The notes under the pieces were generated by a model that was not told the origin of the DNA, ran no database searches, and saw only the letters and a list, made by a program, of their open reading frames with translations. From an uncultured Clostridia bacterium (GTDB taxonomy: Bacteria; Bacillota; Clostridia; Saccharofermentanales; Saccharofermentanaceae): a stretch of 45,349 bases of DNA. Both the position numbers and the translations under genes were made by a program. The stretch spans positions 1 through 45,349 of the forward strand of contig CAMZBB010000010.1 of NCBI GenBank assembly GCA_947304405.1. The letters run 5' to 3'. How positions within the stretch are numbered: position 1 is the first letter of the stretch; every line of letters starts with the position of its first letter. This document shows positions 1-8,761 of the stretch, piece by piece.

Positions 1-813
1 AAGGACATGAAGGCTACTTTCACAAAAGAGAACGGCTATGATGCTCAGTTCGCTTACAGCCTTAAGAACGACGAGCAGATCGCTGCAGCTAAGAAGTTCA
101 TCACTGACGAAGTTGATTATCTCCTTATCTCCGCTGCTGACACTTCCGGTTGGGATTCCGTTCTCCAGGACGCTAAGACTGCCGGCATCAAGGTCATCCT
201 TTTCGACCGTACGATCGATGCAAGCCCTGATCTCTATGAAGCATCCATCGTTTCAGACATGAGAAAAGAAGGCGACACAGCTATGGCATGGCTCGAGAGC
301 CAGAACCTCTCTGAGTACAAGATCATCCACATCCAGGGCGTTATGGGCTCAGCAGCTCAGAAGGGCCGTTCCGGAGCTCTTGATGACAAGGCTAAGGAGA
401 AGGGCTGGAAGATCGTTACACAGCAGACAGCTGAGTGGAACGCAGAGAAGGCACAGCAGATCGTTCAGTCCGTAATCGACAAGGGCGACAAGTTCAACGT
501 TATCTATGCTGAGAACGACGATATGGCTAAGGGCGCTGTTGCAGCTCTCGACAAGGCTAACATCTCTCACGGCGTAGGCGGCGACGTCATCGTTATGGGT
601 TATGACTGCAACGCTTGGGCACTCAAGGAACTGCTCGCTAAGAAGTGGAACTATGATGGCCAGTGCAATCCTTTCCAGGCTTCCTACATCGACAAGATCA
701 TCAAGGACTTCGCAGCAGGCAAGGCTCCTGAGCAGAAGACGATCATCATGGACGAGAAGGGCTTCGATGCAACAACAATCACACAGGAAGACGTTGATAA
801 GTACGGAATCTGA
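1..813 (+). CDS. Sugar ABC transporter substrate-binding protein (5'-truncated)
   Basis: This is the C-terminal 270 residues of a periplasmic-binding-protein type 1 sugar receptor. The frame is open from base 1, so the true start, signal peptide and lipobox lie outside the window and the first ATG at base 7 is internal. Ribose/galactofuranose-receptor-like features are visible: ILFDRTID, IIHIQGVMGSAAQKGRSGAL and VIVMGYDCNAWA. It would capture a monosaccharide outside the membrane and deliver it to the two permeases encoded downstream. A terminator-like hairpin separates it from the ATPase gene, which fits the common pattern of more receptor than transporter. Preferred codons dominate, suggesting high expression. 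The ligand is inferred from the downstream kinase and epimerase to be L-arabinose or a similar pentose. Confidence 0.9.
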   Translation, partial: KDMKATFTKENGYDAQFAYSLKNDEQIAAAKKFITDEVDYLLISAADTSGWDSVLQDAKTAGIKVILFDRTIDASPDLYEASIVSDMRKEGDTAMAWLESQNLSEYKIIHIQGVMGSAAQKGRSGALDDKAKEKGWKIVTQQTAEWNAEKAQQIVQSVIDKGDKFNVIYAENDDMAKGAVAALDKANISHGVGGDVIVMGYDCNAWALKELLAKKWNYDGQCNPFQASYIDKIIKDFAAGKAPEQKTIIMDEKGFDATTITQEDVDKYGI

Positions 814-849
814 TAGTTCTTGTATAGCAACGACTGATATGTAAAGACC

Positions 850-888
850 GGCACGCGGTACGGAAGATTCCGCACCGCGTGCCTTTTT
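850..888 (+). terminator. Intrinsic terminator/attenuator after the receptor gene
   Basis: Two 15-nt arms (850-864 and 869-883) pair except for one A-C mismatch, around a 4-nt loop, and are followed by five T. It lies between the receptor and ATPase genes, so partial read-through probably sets the expression ratio within the operon. Confidence 0.85.
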
Positions 889-911
889 AATGTAACCAGA
901 GGAGTGGAATT

Positions 912-2450
912 ATGGAGAATGGTGAATTGTTACAGATGCGCGGTATCTGTAAGTATTTCCCGGGAGTATATGCTCTTCAGAATGTGGATTTCACTTTGAG
1001 AAGCGGCGAGATTCATGCCCTTATGGGAGAGAACGGCGCAGGAAAATCCACTTTGATAAAGGTACTGACCGGCGTTTATGTCAAAGACGGCGGAAAGATT
1101 TTAATTAGAAAAAACTCTTCGGATAATGCAGAAGCAGTATTTGAAGAAACACATATTAGATCACCTCAGGATGCCCAGAATTCAGGAATCAGCACGGTCT
1201 ATCAGGAGATAGCGCTTTGCCCGAACCTGTCGGTAGCCGAGAACATGTTCATTGGCAGAAGCGGTGCTTTTACCAACTGGAAGGACATGAACAAGAAGAC
1301 GGGCGAGCTCTTAAAGCAGCTCGACATCCCCGCAACACCCAAAATGCAGCTCGGTTCCTGCTCGATCGCAGTGCAGCAGATGGTCGCGATAGCACGTGCA
1401 GTCGATATGAAATGCCGTGTTCTGATCCTTGACGAACCTACTTCTTCTCTCGATGAGCAGGAAGTCGAAAAGCTGTTCAAGCTCATGAGGGATCTTAAGA
1501 AAAAGGGCGTAGGAATCATTTTCGTTACGCACTTCCTCGACCAGGTCTATGAGGTCTGCGACAGGATCACGGTATTGAGAGACGGCTGCCTCGTTGGCGA
1601 ATACATCATAGAGGATCTGCCCAGGGTCAAGCTTGTTTCCAAGATGCTCGGCAAGGACTTGGACGACATGTCCGACATCAAGAGTGAGAGTGACGTCAAG
1701 CCCGTAGATACCGGCAAGACACCTGTACTTGAAGCTCACGGTCTCGTCAGCAATGCAGGCATCAAGCCTTTCGATTTCAACATCCACGGCGGTGAGGTCA
1801 ACGGCTTTACCGGCCTTCTCGGTTCCGGCCGAAGCGAGTGCGTTAGAGCGATCTTCGGTGCTGACAAGGTCATCGGAGGAACGGTAAAGGTACACGGCAA
1901 AAACGTTAAGATCAAAAAGCCGATCGACGCGATGAAGAACGGTATCGGCTATCTGCCTGAAGACAGAAAGCTTGACGGCATCGTTGCCGACCTGTCCGTC
2001 AAGGACAACATCATCCTTGCGCTTCAGGTAATGAAAGGCTTCTTCAAGCCTTTCTCGAGGAGCAAGGCTGAGGCGATGGCTCAGGAATACATTAAGCTTC
2101 TTGATATCAAGACAGCATCTTCTGAGACTCCGATCGGACAGCTCTCGGGCGGAAACCAGCAGAAGTGCATTCTGGCCCGCTGGCTCCTTACGAATCCCGA
2201 TTATCTGATCCTGGACGAGCCTACAAGAGGTATCGACATCGGAACAAAGATAGAGATCCAGAAACTTGCATTGAAGCTCGCTTCTGAAGGAAAGAGCGTT
2301 ACGTTCATTTCTTCCGAGATCGACGAGATGCTCAGGACCTGCTCGCGCCTCATTGTCATGAGGGACCGTAAAGTGGTCGGTGAACTGACCGGAGACGACC
2401 TCACGCGCAACAAGGTAATGTCAACCATAGCCGGAGGTGAAGAGAAATGA
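912..2450 (+). CDS. Sugar ABC transporter ATP-binding protein, two ABC domains (RbsA/YtfR type)
   Basis: A 512-residue tandem ATPase that energises monosaccharide import at the cytoplasmic face. The first ABC domain has a canonical Walker A (GENGAGKST, residues 39-47) and Walker B (VLILDEPTSSLD). The second has the degenerate P-loop typical of this family (GLLGSGRSE), a good signature (LSGGNQQK) and YLILDEPTRGID. The length matches the RbsA/MglA/YtfR family. The start ATG follows a GAGGAG ribosome binding site. The stop overlaps the next start by 4 bp (ATGA), so translation of the permease is coupled. The presence of two different permease genes downstream resembles the YtfQRT-YjfF galactofuranose transporter layout more than the ribose one. 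Confidence 0.93.
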   Translation: MENGELLQMRGICKYFPGVYALQNVDFTLRSGEIHALMGENGAGKSTLIKVLTGVYVKDGGKILIRKNSSDNAEAVFEETHIRSPQDAQNSGISTVYQEIALCPNLSVAENMFIGRSGAFTNWKDMNKKTGELLKQLDIPATPKMQLGSCSIAVQQMVAIARAVDMKCRVLILDEPTSSLDEQEVEKLFKLMRDLKKKGVGIIFVTHFLDQVYEVCDRITVLRDGCLVGEYIIEDLPRVKLVSKMLGKDLDDMSDIKSESDVKPVDTGKTPVLEAHGLVSNAGIKPFDFNIHGGEVNGFTGLLGSGRSECVRAIFGADKVIGGTVKVHGKNVKIKKPIDAMKNGIGYLPEDRKLDGIVADLSVKDNIILALQVMKGFFKPFSRSKAEAMAQEYIKLLDIKTASSETPIGQLSGGNQQKCILARWLLTNPDYLILDEPTRGIDIGTKIEIQKLALKLASEGKSVTFISSEIDEMLRTCSRLIVMRDRKVVGELTGDDLTRNKVMSTIAGGEEK

Positions 2451-3541
2451 CACCATCCAAATCATCAAATAAGAGCCTCGGTGCCCAGCTCATAGGCCTG
2501 ACACGCAAACAGCTGTTCATACCTATAGCTGCACTCCTTTGCCTTATCATTTTCAATCTCATAGCCGATCCTTCGTTCTTCAACATTAAGGTCGGTCTCA
2601 ACAGTGCAGGACAGCCGGTCCTCTCGGGTTATCTCATCACGATCCTTGACTACGGCAGTGAGCTGGCTATCCTTGCGATCGGAATGACGCTCGTCACATC
2701 AGCTTCCGGCGGACAGGACATCTCGGTCGGTGCCGCAATCGCAATTGCCGGTTCAGTCATCCTCAAGGTGCTCTGCGGAAACGAATCAAGACCTGAGCAC
2801 ATGAAGGCTCCTATCATCGTAGCTTTCCTCGTGGCCTGTGTCGTGGCAATGATCTTCGGCGCATTCAACGGAGCGCTCGTAGCGTTCTTCAAGATACAGC
2901 CGATGGTCGCTACGCTGATACTCTTCACGGCCGGCCGTTCTATCGCCGCATGGATCAACAACAACGAGCTTCCTATCATCTCCGATGAGAGTTTCTCATA
3001 TTTCGGAACGTTCATTCCGGGATGCCCGATCCCCACTCCGGTGTTCATCGCAGCGGCGTGCATGGTGGTCATCTTCCTGGTACTCAAGTTCACGAACCTC
3101 GGACTTTATTCACAGTCTGTAGGTATCAATCCGCACTCATCAAGACTTAACGGTATCAATCCTGCAATAGTCAAGCTCATCACATACGTGATCCTCGGCC
3201 TGTGCGTTGCAGTCGTCGGCCTCATCAAGGTCAGCCGTATCTCAACGATCAACTACTCTGTCGTTGCAAAAGACATCGAAATGGACGCGATCCTCGCAGT
3301 TGCACTGGGAGGCAACTCCTTGGGCGGCGGTAAGTTCAGCATGCCGGCATCGATCATGGGTGCTTACATCATCCAGTTCCTGACGACAACGCTCTACAAG
3401 TTCAACGTCAATTCTTCGGCGCTGCCTGCATACAAGGCTGTCGTAGTCATCGTTCTCGTTGTCCTTTCCGCTCCTGTTGTAAGAGAGAGGATCAACAGAC
3501 TTAAGAAGTCATCTTCAAAGACCGCAAAGGAGGTAGCTTGA
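2447..3541 (+). CDS. Sugar ABC transporter permease 1 (YtfT/RbsC type)
   Basis: A 364-residue polytopic membrane protein of the branched-chain/ribose permease family. Long hydrophobic segments run from about residue 24 to the C-terminus. The family-type motif GMTLVTSASGGQDISVGA lies near residues 80-97, and a glycine-rich LGGNSLGGGKF loop lies in the second half. It forms the translocation channel together with the second permease. It starts by ATGA overlap with the ATPase and ends 1 nt before the next gene. Two distinct permeases imply a heterodimer, as in YtfT/YjfF. Confidence 0.9.
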   Translation: MTPSKSSNKSLGAQLIGLTRKQLFIPIAALLCLIIFNLIADPSFFNIKVGLNSAGQPVLSGYLITILDYGSELAILAIGMTLVTSASGGQDISVGAAIAIAGSVILKVLCGNESRPEHMKAPIIVAFLVACVVAMIFGAFNGALVAFFKIQPMVATLILFTAGRSIAAWINNNELPIISDESFSYFGTFIPGCPIPTPVFIAAACMVVIFLVLKFTNLGLYSQSVGINPHSSRLNGINPAIVKLITYVILGLCVAVVGLIKVSRISTINYSVVAKDIEMDAILAVALGGNSLGGGKFSMPASIMGAYIIQFLTTTLYKFNVNSSALPAYKAVVVIVLVVLSAPVVRERINRLKKSSSKTAKEVA

Positions 3542-3542
3542 T

Positions 3543-4589
3543 ATGAAGAATCAATTATCCTCCAAGAGAGGTCTGAGGGGAATGTCAGATACAAATCTGC
3601 TCCTCCTCATCACGATCGTAGTATTCGTCCTGATGTATGTTCTGGCAATAATCTTCCTCGGTTCAGGATTCCTTAAGCCCCAGAACTTCCTCAACATCCT
3701 TAACGAAAACGCAAGCCTTATAATCCTTTCCTGCGGCATGAGCCTTGTCATGATAACCGGAGGCATCGACATCTCCGTTGGTCAGCTGACATCACTCGTC
3801 TGCATGAGCGCCGCTGTTTACCTCGACATGCCGAACAAACCGGGTAACGTAGCTACCTCGCTTTGCATCGCACTGGGTATCGGTCTGGCTTTCGGTCTGG
3901 TACAGGGCTTCCTCGTTGCATACCTTGAGATCCAGCCGTTCATAGTCTCTCTTGCAGGTCTCTTCTTTGCAAAGGGCATGACGACCATCGTAAACGCAAC
4001 ACAGTTCAATGTTGAGAACAAAGAATTTGTCGCACTGAAAAACACAAGAATATATATTCCTTTCCTTGGTTCATACAACAAGAAGGGTACATTTATTCCT
4101 GCTTATATCGAGATTGGCGTTATCGTTGCCATTATCGTAGTTGTCCTCTTGTTCCTCCTTCTCAGGTGGACCAGGCTCGGAAGAAACTTCTATGCAGTCG
4201 GCGGCAACAACCAGAGCGCAAGATTATTGGGTATCAACGTCAAGCGCACCAAGTTCATGGCACACCTTCTCTGCAGCATCCTTGCGGCGATCGGCGGTTA
4301 TGTGTATTTTATGCATGTAGGCTCCGGTTCTCCTTCACATGCAGATGGCGCTGAAATGAACGCTATAGCATCCTCCATCATCGGCGGAACGATGCTCACC
4401 GGCGGCGTTGGCAACATCATCGGTACATTCTTCGGAGTGCTGAGCCTCAGCACCATCAAGAACATAGTCTCATCATTAGGACTTGATGAAGCATGGTGGA
4501 CGAATATCACCGTCGCATTCATGCTCTGCCTGTTCCTGTTGATCCAGAGCCTTGTTCTCCGCCGTAAGGCTGGTGCAGGCAAAAAATAA
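3543..4589 (+). CDS. Sugar ABC transporter permease 2 (YjfF type)
   Basis: A 348-residue integral membrane permease, homologous in layout to the preceding gene. It carries GMSLVMITGGIDISVGQ (the family signature) near residue 60, a second glycine-rich loop (IIGGTMLTGGVGN) near residue 280, and about eight to ten hydrophobic spans. AGGAGGT lies at the end of the preceding gene, a few bases before this ATG. It is expected to pair with permease 1. Ligand specificity cannot be read from the sequence. Confidence 0.9.
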   Translation: MKNQLSSKRGLRGMSDTNLLLLITIVVFVLMYVLAIIFLGSGFLKPQNFLNILNENASLIILSCGMSLVMITGGIDISVGQLTSLVCMSAAVYLDMPNKPGNVATSLCIALGIGLAFGLVQGFLVAYLEIQPFIVSLAGLFFAKGMTTIVNATQFNVENKEFVALKNTRIYIPFLGSYNKKGTFIPAYIEIGVIVAIIVVVLLFLLLRWTRLGRNFYAVGGNNQSARLLGINVKRTKFMAHLLCSILAAIGGYVYFMHVGSGSPSHADGAEMNAIASSIIGGTMLTGGVGNIIGTFFGVLSLSTIKNIVSSLGLDEAWWTNITVAFMLCLFLLIQSLVLRRKAGAGKK

Positions 4590-4606
4590 GGCACGGAGGG
4601 TGAAAG

Positions 4607-6127
4607 ATGAGTAATTTCCTAGGCATTGAATTCGGTTCCACACGCATCAAAGCAGTTGTAATTGATGGCAACTTTGCTCCGCGTTCTTCAGGCGACTACG
4701 TATGGAAGAGCGATTTTAAGGACGGCGTTTGGACTTACAGTCTTGAAGAGGCCTTTACAGGCCTGAGGAAGGCTCTGTCAGAGACGGATACGGCCGACGT
4801 TGCGGGTATGGGTTTATCTGCAATGATGCACGGGTATCTGGCATTTGATACGGAATGGAATCTCCTTGTGCCATTCCGTACATGGCAGAATACGATGACG
4901 GCCCAGGCCGCATCTGATCTGACAGGCCTCCTTGACTTCAACATCCCTCAGAGATGGAGTATTGCTCACCTTTATCAGGCGATATTGAACAATGAGGAAC
5001 ACATATCCCGTATCGCGCACATCACGACTCTTGCGGGTTATGTTCACTATAAGCTTACAGGCGTTAACGCTCTCGGAATAGGAGATGCTTCCGGCATGTT
5101 CCCGATCGACAGCAATACGCTCGATTACGATGAGACCATGATCGCCAAGTTCGATAATCTCATCGCAGATAAGAACCTCGGCTGGAAGATCAGGGACATC
5201 TTGCCCAAGGTATTGGTCGCAGGCGAAGATGCAGGTTCTCTGACAGAAGAGGGCGCAGCTTTGCTCGGCAATGTTCTTCCTGCAGGAATCCCGTTTGCTC
5301 CCGCTGAAGGAGATGCAGGCACCGGCATGACCGCCACCAACGCAGTCTCCGCAAAGACCGGCAACGTCTCAGCAGGCACGAGCATTTTCGCAATGGTCGT
5401 TTTGGACAAGCCTTTGAGCAAGGTTTATGAAGAGATCGACATGGTTACCACGCCCAGCGGCAAGCCGGTTGCCATGGTTCACTGCAACAACTGCACGAAC
5501 GACATGAATGCATGGGTAAGCGTATTAAGGCAGACCATCGAGCTTTTCGGCGGTGAAGTGGATACCGGAGATCTTTATACGAAGCTTTATCAGAAATCAA
5601 TGGAAGGCGCAGCTGACTGCGGCGGCATCTGCACCGTCAACTACATGGCAGGTGAAGGCGTTACTCATTTGGACAGCGGCAGGCCTTTTGTCATCAGGAC
5701 TCCCGACAGCGATTTCTCACTTGCCAATTTCCTGAGATCACAGCTTTATTCGACAATGGCAACACTCAAGATCGGCATGGACATTCTCGGTAAAGAAGGC
5801 GTTGAGATCGTCTCCCTGACGGGCCACGGCGGTCTGTTCAAGACCCCTGTAGTCGGCCAGCGCTATCTTGCTGCTGCCTGCAAGGCTCCCGTTACCGTAA
5901 TGGAAACTGCGGGCGAAGGCGGACCTTACGGAATGGCTCTTCTTGCCGCTTACAGGATCCTTAAGAGCGGAGAGACTCTTGAAGCTTTCCTTGCCGAAAA
6001 GATCTTTGCGAGCGCCAGAAGCTCCACGATCGCACCTGATGCAGGTGATGTCGAAGGCTTTGACAAGTACATTGAGAAGTTTTCCGCAGCGCTCGACGCT
6101 GAGCGCGTTGCTGCGGTAAAATTCTGA
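4607..6127 (+). CDS. FGGY-family carbohydrate kinase, probable L-ribulokinase role
   Basis: A 506-residue FGGY sugar kinase. The N-terminal phosphate-binding motif GIEFGSTRIKAVVID is clear (residues 5-19), as are the IPQRWSIAHLYQ region and the C-terminal ATP-side GETAGEGGPYG-like stretch (METAGEGGPYGMALLAAY). The start ATG follows GGAGGG. It lies 27 bp upstream of an AraD-type epimerase and after the sugar importer, so phosphorylation of L-ribulose (giving L-ribulose-5-phosphate) is the likely step. Sequence family alone would also allow L-xylulose or another ketose. An isomerase (AraA) is not in the window. Confidence 0.82.
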   Translation: MSNFLGIEFGSTRIKAVVIDGNFAPRSSGDYVWKSDFKDGVWTYSLEEAFTGLRKALSETDTADVAGMGLSAMMHGYLAFDTEWNLLVPFRTWQNTMTAQAASDLTGLLDFNIPQRWSIAHLYQAILNNEEHISRIAHITTLAGYVHYKLTGVNALGIGDASGMFPIDSNTLDYDETMIAKFDNLIADKNLGWKIRDILPKVLVAGEDAGSLTEEGAALLGNVLPAGIPFAPAEGDAGTGMTATNAVSAKTGNVSAGTSIFAMVVLDKPLSKVYEEIDMVTTPSGKPVAMVHCNNCTNDMNAWVSVLRQTIELFGGEVDTGDLYTKLYQKSMEGAADCGGICTVNYMAGEGVTHLDSGRPFVIRTPDSDFSLANFLRSQLYSTMATLKIGMDILGKEGVEIVSLTGHGGLFKTPVVGQRYLAAACKAPVTVMETAGEGGPYGMALLAAYRILKSGETLEAFLAEKIFASARSSTIAPDAGDVEGFDKYIEKFSAALDAERVAAVKF

Positions 6128-6154
6128 TATCACGATATCAAGGAGCCGCAAGCA

Positions 6155-6850
6155 ATGTTAGAAGCACTTAAAGAAAAAGTTCTTAAGGCCAATCTCCTGC
6201 TCCCGAAACACGATCTCGTCACCTTCACATGGGGCAACGTATCCGAGATCGACAGAGAGTCGGGCCTTATCGTCATCAAGCCGAGCGGCGTCGATTACGA
6301 CGGCATGAAGGCTGACGACATGGTCGTTTTGGATCTGGACGGCAAAGTCGTTGAAGGCCACTACAAGCCTTCCAGCGATACTCCCACCCACATTGCTCTT
6401 TACAAGGCATTTGAGGGCATCGGAGGCGTTGTCCACACCCATTCGAGATGGGCAACCAGTTTTGCGCAGGCAGGTGTCGGCATTACCGCATACGGCACGA
6501 CACAGGGTGACACATTCTACGGCGAGATCCCCTGCACCCGCAAGATGACTCCCGAAGAGATCGGCGGAGAGTATGAGCTCGAGACCGGAAACGTCATCAT
6601 CGAGACTTTCAGGCAGAGAGGCATCGATCCCGTACAGGTCCCTGCGGTCCTCGTTAACAGCCACGGACCTTTCACCTGGGGCAAGGACGCAAACGATGCG
6701 GTACACAATTCCGTAGTCCTTGAGGAATGTGCATTTATGGCCTTCCACGCCAAGATGATAAATCCCTCGCTCGGCGCCATGCAGCAGGAACTGTTAGACA
6801 AGCATTACCTGAGAAAGCACGGCAAGAACGCCTACTACGGTCAGGGTTAA
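6155..6850 (+). CDS. araD: L-ribulose-5-phosphate 4-epimerase (class II aldolase family)
   Basis: A 231-residue AraD/FucA-type zinc enzyme, matching the usual length of AraD. It converts L-ribulose-5-phosphate to D-xylulose-5-phosphate, feeding the pentose phosphate pathway. Visible features are TWGNVSEID near the N-terminus, the KPSG phosphate-binding motif, SSDTPTH, the zinc-binding VHTHS around residues 93-97 and the later [10 protein letters not shown]. It is the last gene of the transport operon and is followed by a strong terminator. UlaF/SgbE paralogues with the same reaction cannot be excluded, but the kinase partner favours a pentose route. Confidence 0.9.
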   Translation: MLEALKEKVLKANLLLPKHDLVTFTWGNVSEIDRESGLIVIKPSGVDYDGMKADDMVVLDLDGKVVEGHYKPSSDTPTHIALYKAFEGIGGVVHTHSRWATSFAQAGVGITAYGTTQGDTFYGEIPCTRKMTPEEIGGEYELETGNVIIETFRQRGIDPVQVPAVLVNSHGPFTWGKDANDAVHNSVVLEECAFMAFHAKMINPSLGAMQQELLDKHYLRKHGKNAYYGQG

Positions 6851-6883
6851 GCAGAGAAATTTCTTCATAATACTTCCAAAATA

Positions 6884-6930
6884 AATCGTCCCATCCTTCG
6901 CTGTAATTTCGGATGGGACGATTGTTTTGT
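6884..6930 (+). terminator. Intrinsic terminator after araD
   Basis: A perfect 13-bp stem (6884-6896 with 6911-6923) encloses a 14-nt loop and is followed by GTTTTG. It ends the sugar operon. Confidence 0.85.
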
Positions 6931-6954
6931 GATGGTTTTTCAAAATGGCGTCGA

Positions 6955-7066
6955 TACCTATAGGAAATGGATAAATTAGTTTTTTATAGGTACTGTTAGT
7001 GTTTGGGTAGCCGTTTTGCAAGGAATAATACCTATAGAAAACGGACTTTTTCAATTTTTATAGGTA
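6955..7066. repeat. Twin 38-bp units, each with TACCTATA / TATAGGTA ends
   Basis: Two 38-bp units (6955-6992 and 7029-7066) are in direct orientation, 74 bp apart start to start. Each begins TACCTATAG and ends TTTTTATAGGTA, so each can fold as a hairpin. The two copies agree at 29 of 38 positions by my alignment, with the outer parts best conserved. They lie between convergent araD and scfB. They could be bidirectional transcript ends or members of a dispersed small repeat family. Confidence 0.65.
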
Positions 7067-7098
7067 TTTTCATGGAGTTCCACGAATCGGAAGCTTTA

Positions 7099-8475
7099 TT
7101 ATTCCCCCGGCTGCTCGATTCCGGAAGTCAGGAGCTTTACCGCAATCGCGCACTCGATCCTCTTTTTGAAAAGCTTGCAGCCGTATTCGTAAACTCCCTG
7201 AATGTCGCCCGTTGCGTGGTAAGAGTTTGCCGCGCAGCCGCCGGAGCAGTAGAGCTTAGCCCAGCAATCCCTGCATTCGGGCCTGCTGTAGGCATTGCAG
7301 GATGCAAACTTGTCTCTTGTCTCAACAGCAGTTACGCCGGTGTAGATGTCGCCCATCTTGTAATTGGGATCGCCGACAAACTGGTGGCAAGGGTAGAGGT
7401 CGCCCCAGGGAGTGACTGCCAGATACTCGGTTCCGGAACCGCACCCCGCGACACGTTTGTAGATGCAGGGACCGCAGGTGAGGTCTAACATGTAGTGATA
7501 GAAAGTGAAAGGCTTGCCTTCGTTATATCTTTTGACCATGAGGCGTGCGAGGTCTTCGTACTGTTCGAAAAGAACGGGAAGGTCATCATCGGTCAGAGCA
7601 GATGGACTCGACGGATCTGTGACGACCGGTTCCATCGAAAGCTCGGTAAAGCCAAGGTCTAACATATGCTTGATGTCGTTTAAGAAATCGGTGTTATGGT
7701 GCGTGAATGTGCCGCGCATGTAGTAACTCTTTGAACCGCGCTCCGAGACGAATTTCTGAAAGTTCGGGACGATCCTGTCATACGAGCCGTTGCCTGCCAT
7801 ATCGACCCTGAACCTGTCATTGACTTCTTTACGGCCGTCAAGGGACAGTACGACGTTATGCATTTCCCTGTTGCAGAATTCCGTAACCTCATCGTTAAGG
7901 AGTACTCCGTTTGTGGTGAGCGTGAAACGGATATTCTTGTTATGTATCTTCTCCTGCTCGCGGCCGTATTCGACAAGTGCCTTGCAGACGTCCCAGTTCA
8001 TGAGCGGCTCGCCGCCGAAAAAGTCGATGTCGAGGTTCTTGTGGAAGCCTGAATTCTCAATAAGGAAATCGATAGCTTTTTTGCCGGTCTCCAGGCTCAT
8101 CAGGGCGCGCTCGCCGTGATATTTGCCCTGACTTGCGAAGCAGTAGGAACAGTTGAGGTTGCAGGTGTGCGCGACATGCAGGCAGAGGGCCTTTATGGAA
8201 AATCTCTTTTTCCTGAAATCATGCGCAAGGTTCTCGTATTTGTCGGGAACATAGAGTTTGCCTTCGTCTTTTAGCTTATTAATGTCGGCGAGGCATTCTT
8301 CTGCATCTTCGCGGGTGATCTTGTGCACATCCATGGCTTTGGCCATGACAGTCTCGGCATCTTCGGTCTCGTACCAGCGGATCATGTCAAAAGCGACAGG
8401 GTCCGTCATATGGATAGAGCCCGAAAACACGTCGAGCACGATGTTGAGTCCTTCAAACTGATAGCAGTGGATCAT
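7099..8475 (-). CDS. scfB: Radical SAM maturase of the SCIFF peptide (thioether-forming, SPASM type)
   Basis: A 458-residue radical SAM/SPASM protein. The radical SAM cluster motif CNLNCSYC lies at residues 105-112. The C-terminal part holds many cysteines in SPASM-like arrangement (TCGPCIY, GCGSG, YPCHQF, ECRDCWAKLYCSGGC, GCKLF), predicted to bind two further Fe-S clusters. About 95 N-terminal residues form the peptide-recognition region typical of such maturases. It lies immediately downstream of the six-cysteine precursor, which identifies it as the SCIFF maturase; characterised homologues link cysteine sulfur to an acceptor residue alpha-carbon. No dedicated exporter or protease gene is adjacent. 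Confidence 0.92.
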   Translation of the reverse strand: MIHCYQFEGLNIVLDVFSGSIHMTDPVAFDMIRWYETEDAETVMAKAMDVHKITREDAEECLADINKLKDEGKLYVPDKYENLAHDFRKKRFSIKALCLHVAHTCNLNCSYCFASQGKYHGERALMSLETGKKAIDFLIENSGFHKNLDIDFFGGEPLMNWDVCKALVEYGREQEKIHNKNIRFTLTTNGVLLNDEVTEFCNREMHNVVLSLDGRKEVNDRFRVDMAGNGSYDRIVPNFQKFVSERGSKSYYMRGTFTHHNTDFLNDIKHMLDLGFTELSMEPVVTDPSSPSALTDDDLPVLFEQYEDLARLMVKRYNEGKPFTFYHYMLDLTCGPCIYKRVAGCGSGTEYLAVTPWGDLYPCHQFVGDPNYKMGDIYTGVTAVETRDKFASCNAYSRPECRDCWAKLYCSGGCAANSYHATGDIQGVYEYGCKLFKKRIECAIAVKLLTSGIEQPGE

Positions 8476-8502
8476 AAAAGCAGATCTCCCGTGTAATTAC
8501 AT

Positions 8503-8533
8503 AAAAAAAGGTCTCATCCTAGAATGAGACCTT
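8503..8533 (-). terminator. Intrinsic terminator/attenuator between scfA and scfB
   Basis: A perfect 10-bp stem (8508-8517 with 8524-8533) and a 6-nt loop are followed, on the minus strand, by a run of T. It lies downstream of the peptide gene and upstream of the maturase, so most transcripts should stop after scfA and a minority read into scfB. Confidence 0.85.
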
Positions 8534-8553
8534 AATCTCAAAATCTCCGCAGA

Positions 8554-8700
8554 TTACTCAGAAATCTTCTCGCAAGCCTGATTAGCTACGCCGCAGCTTG
8601 TCTTGCAAGCTGACTGGCAAGAAGTCTGGCACTCGCCGCATCCGCCTTCCTTGGCTGACTTGTCAAGGTCACGGGTCTCGATGGTAACGATTCTCGTCAT
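8554..8700 (-). CDS. scfA: SCIFF six-cysteine ribosomal peptide precursor
   Basis: A 48-residue ORF whose C-terminal half is CGECQTSCQSACKTSC followed by ANQAC, giving exactly six cysteines (positions 21, 24, 28, 32, 36, 43). The N-terminal leader starts MTRIVTIETRDLDKSA. This is the SCIFF (six cysteines in forty-five residues) signature widespread in Clostridia. The ATG is preceded by AGGGGG. It has its own strong promoter and is followed by an attenuating hairpin and then the maturase. Its biological role is not established for the family. Confidence 0.95.
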   Translation of the reverse strand: MTRIVTIETRDLDKSAKEGGCGECQTSCQSACKTSCGVANQACEKISE

Positions 8701-8732
8701 GATCACGCGTCCCCCTTATTTATAATGAGCAA

Positions 8733-8761
8733 ATTATACTTTGCAAGGCCGATACAGTCAA
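8733..8761 (-). promoter_or_regulatory. Sigma-A promoter of scfA
   Basis: On the minus strand TTGACT (8756-8761) and TATAAT (8733-8738) are separated by 17 bp. The -35 element overlaps the stop codon of the upstream decarboxylase gene. Confidence 0.8.

Noticed and set aside
6158-6748. Minus-strand ORF of 196 codons opposite araD
   Set aside because: AraD is complete with its zinc motif; the opposite frame is a codon-bias shadow.
6955-7066. CRISPR array or insertion-sequence ends
   Set aside because: There are only two units, with internal palindromes and no transposase or target duplication; spacing does not fit a CRISPR array.
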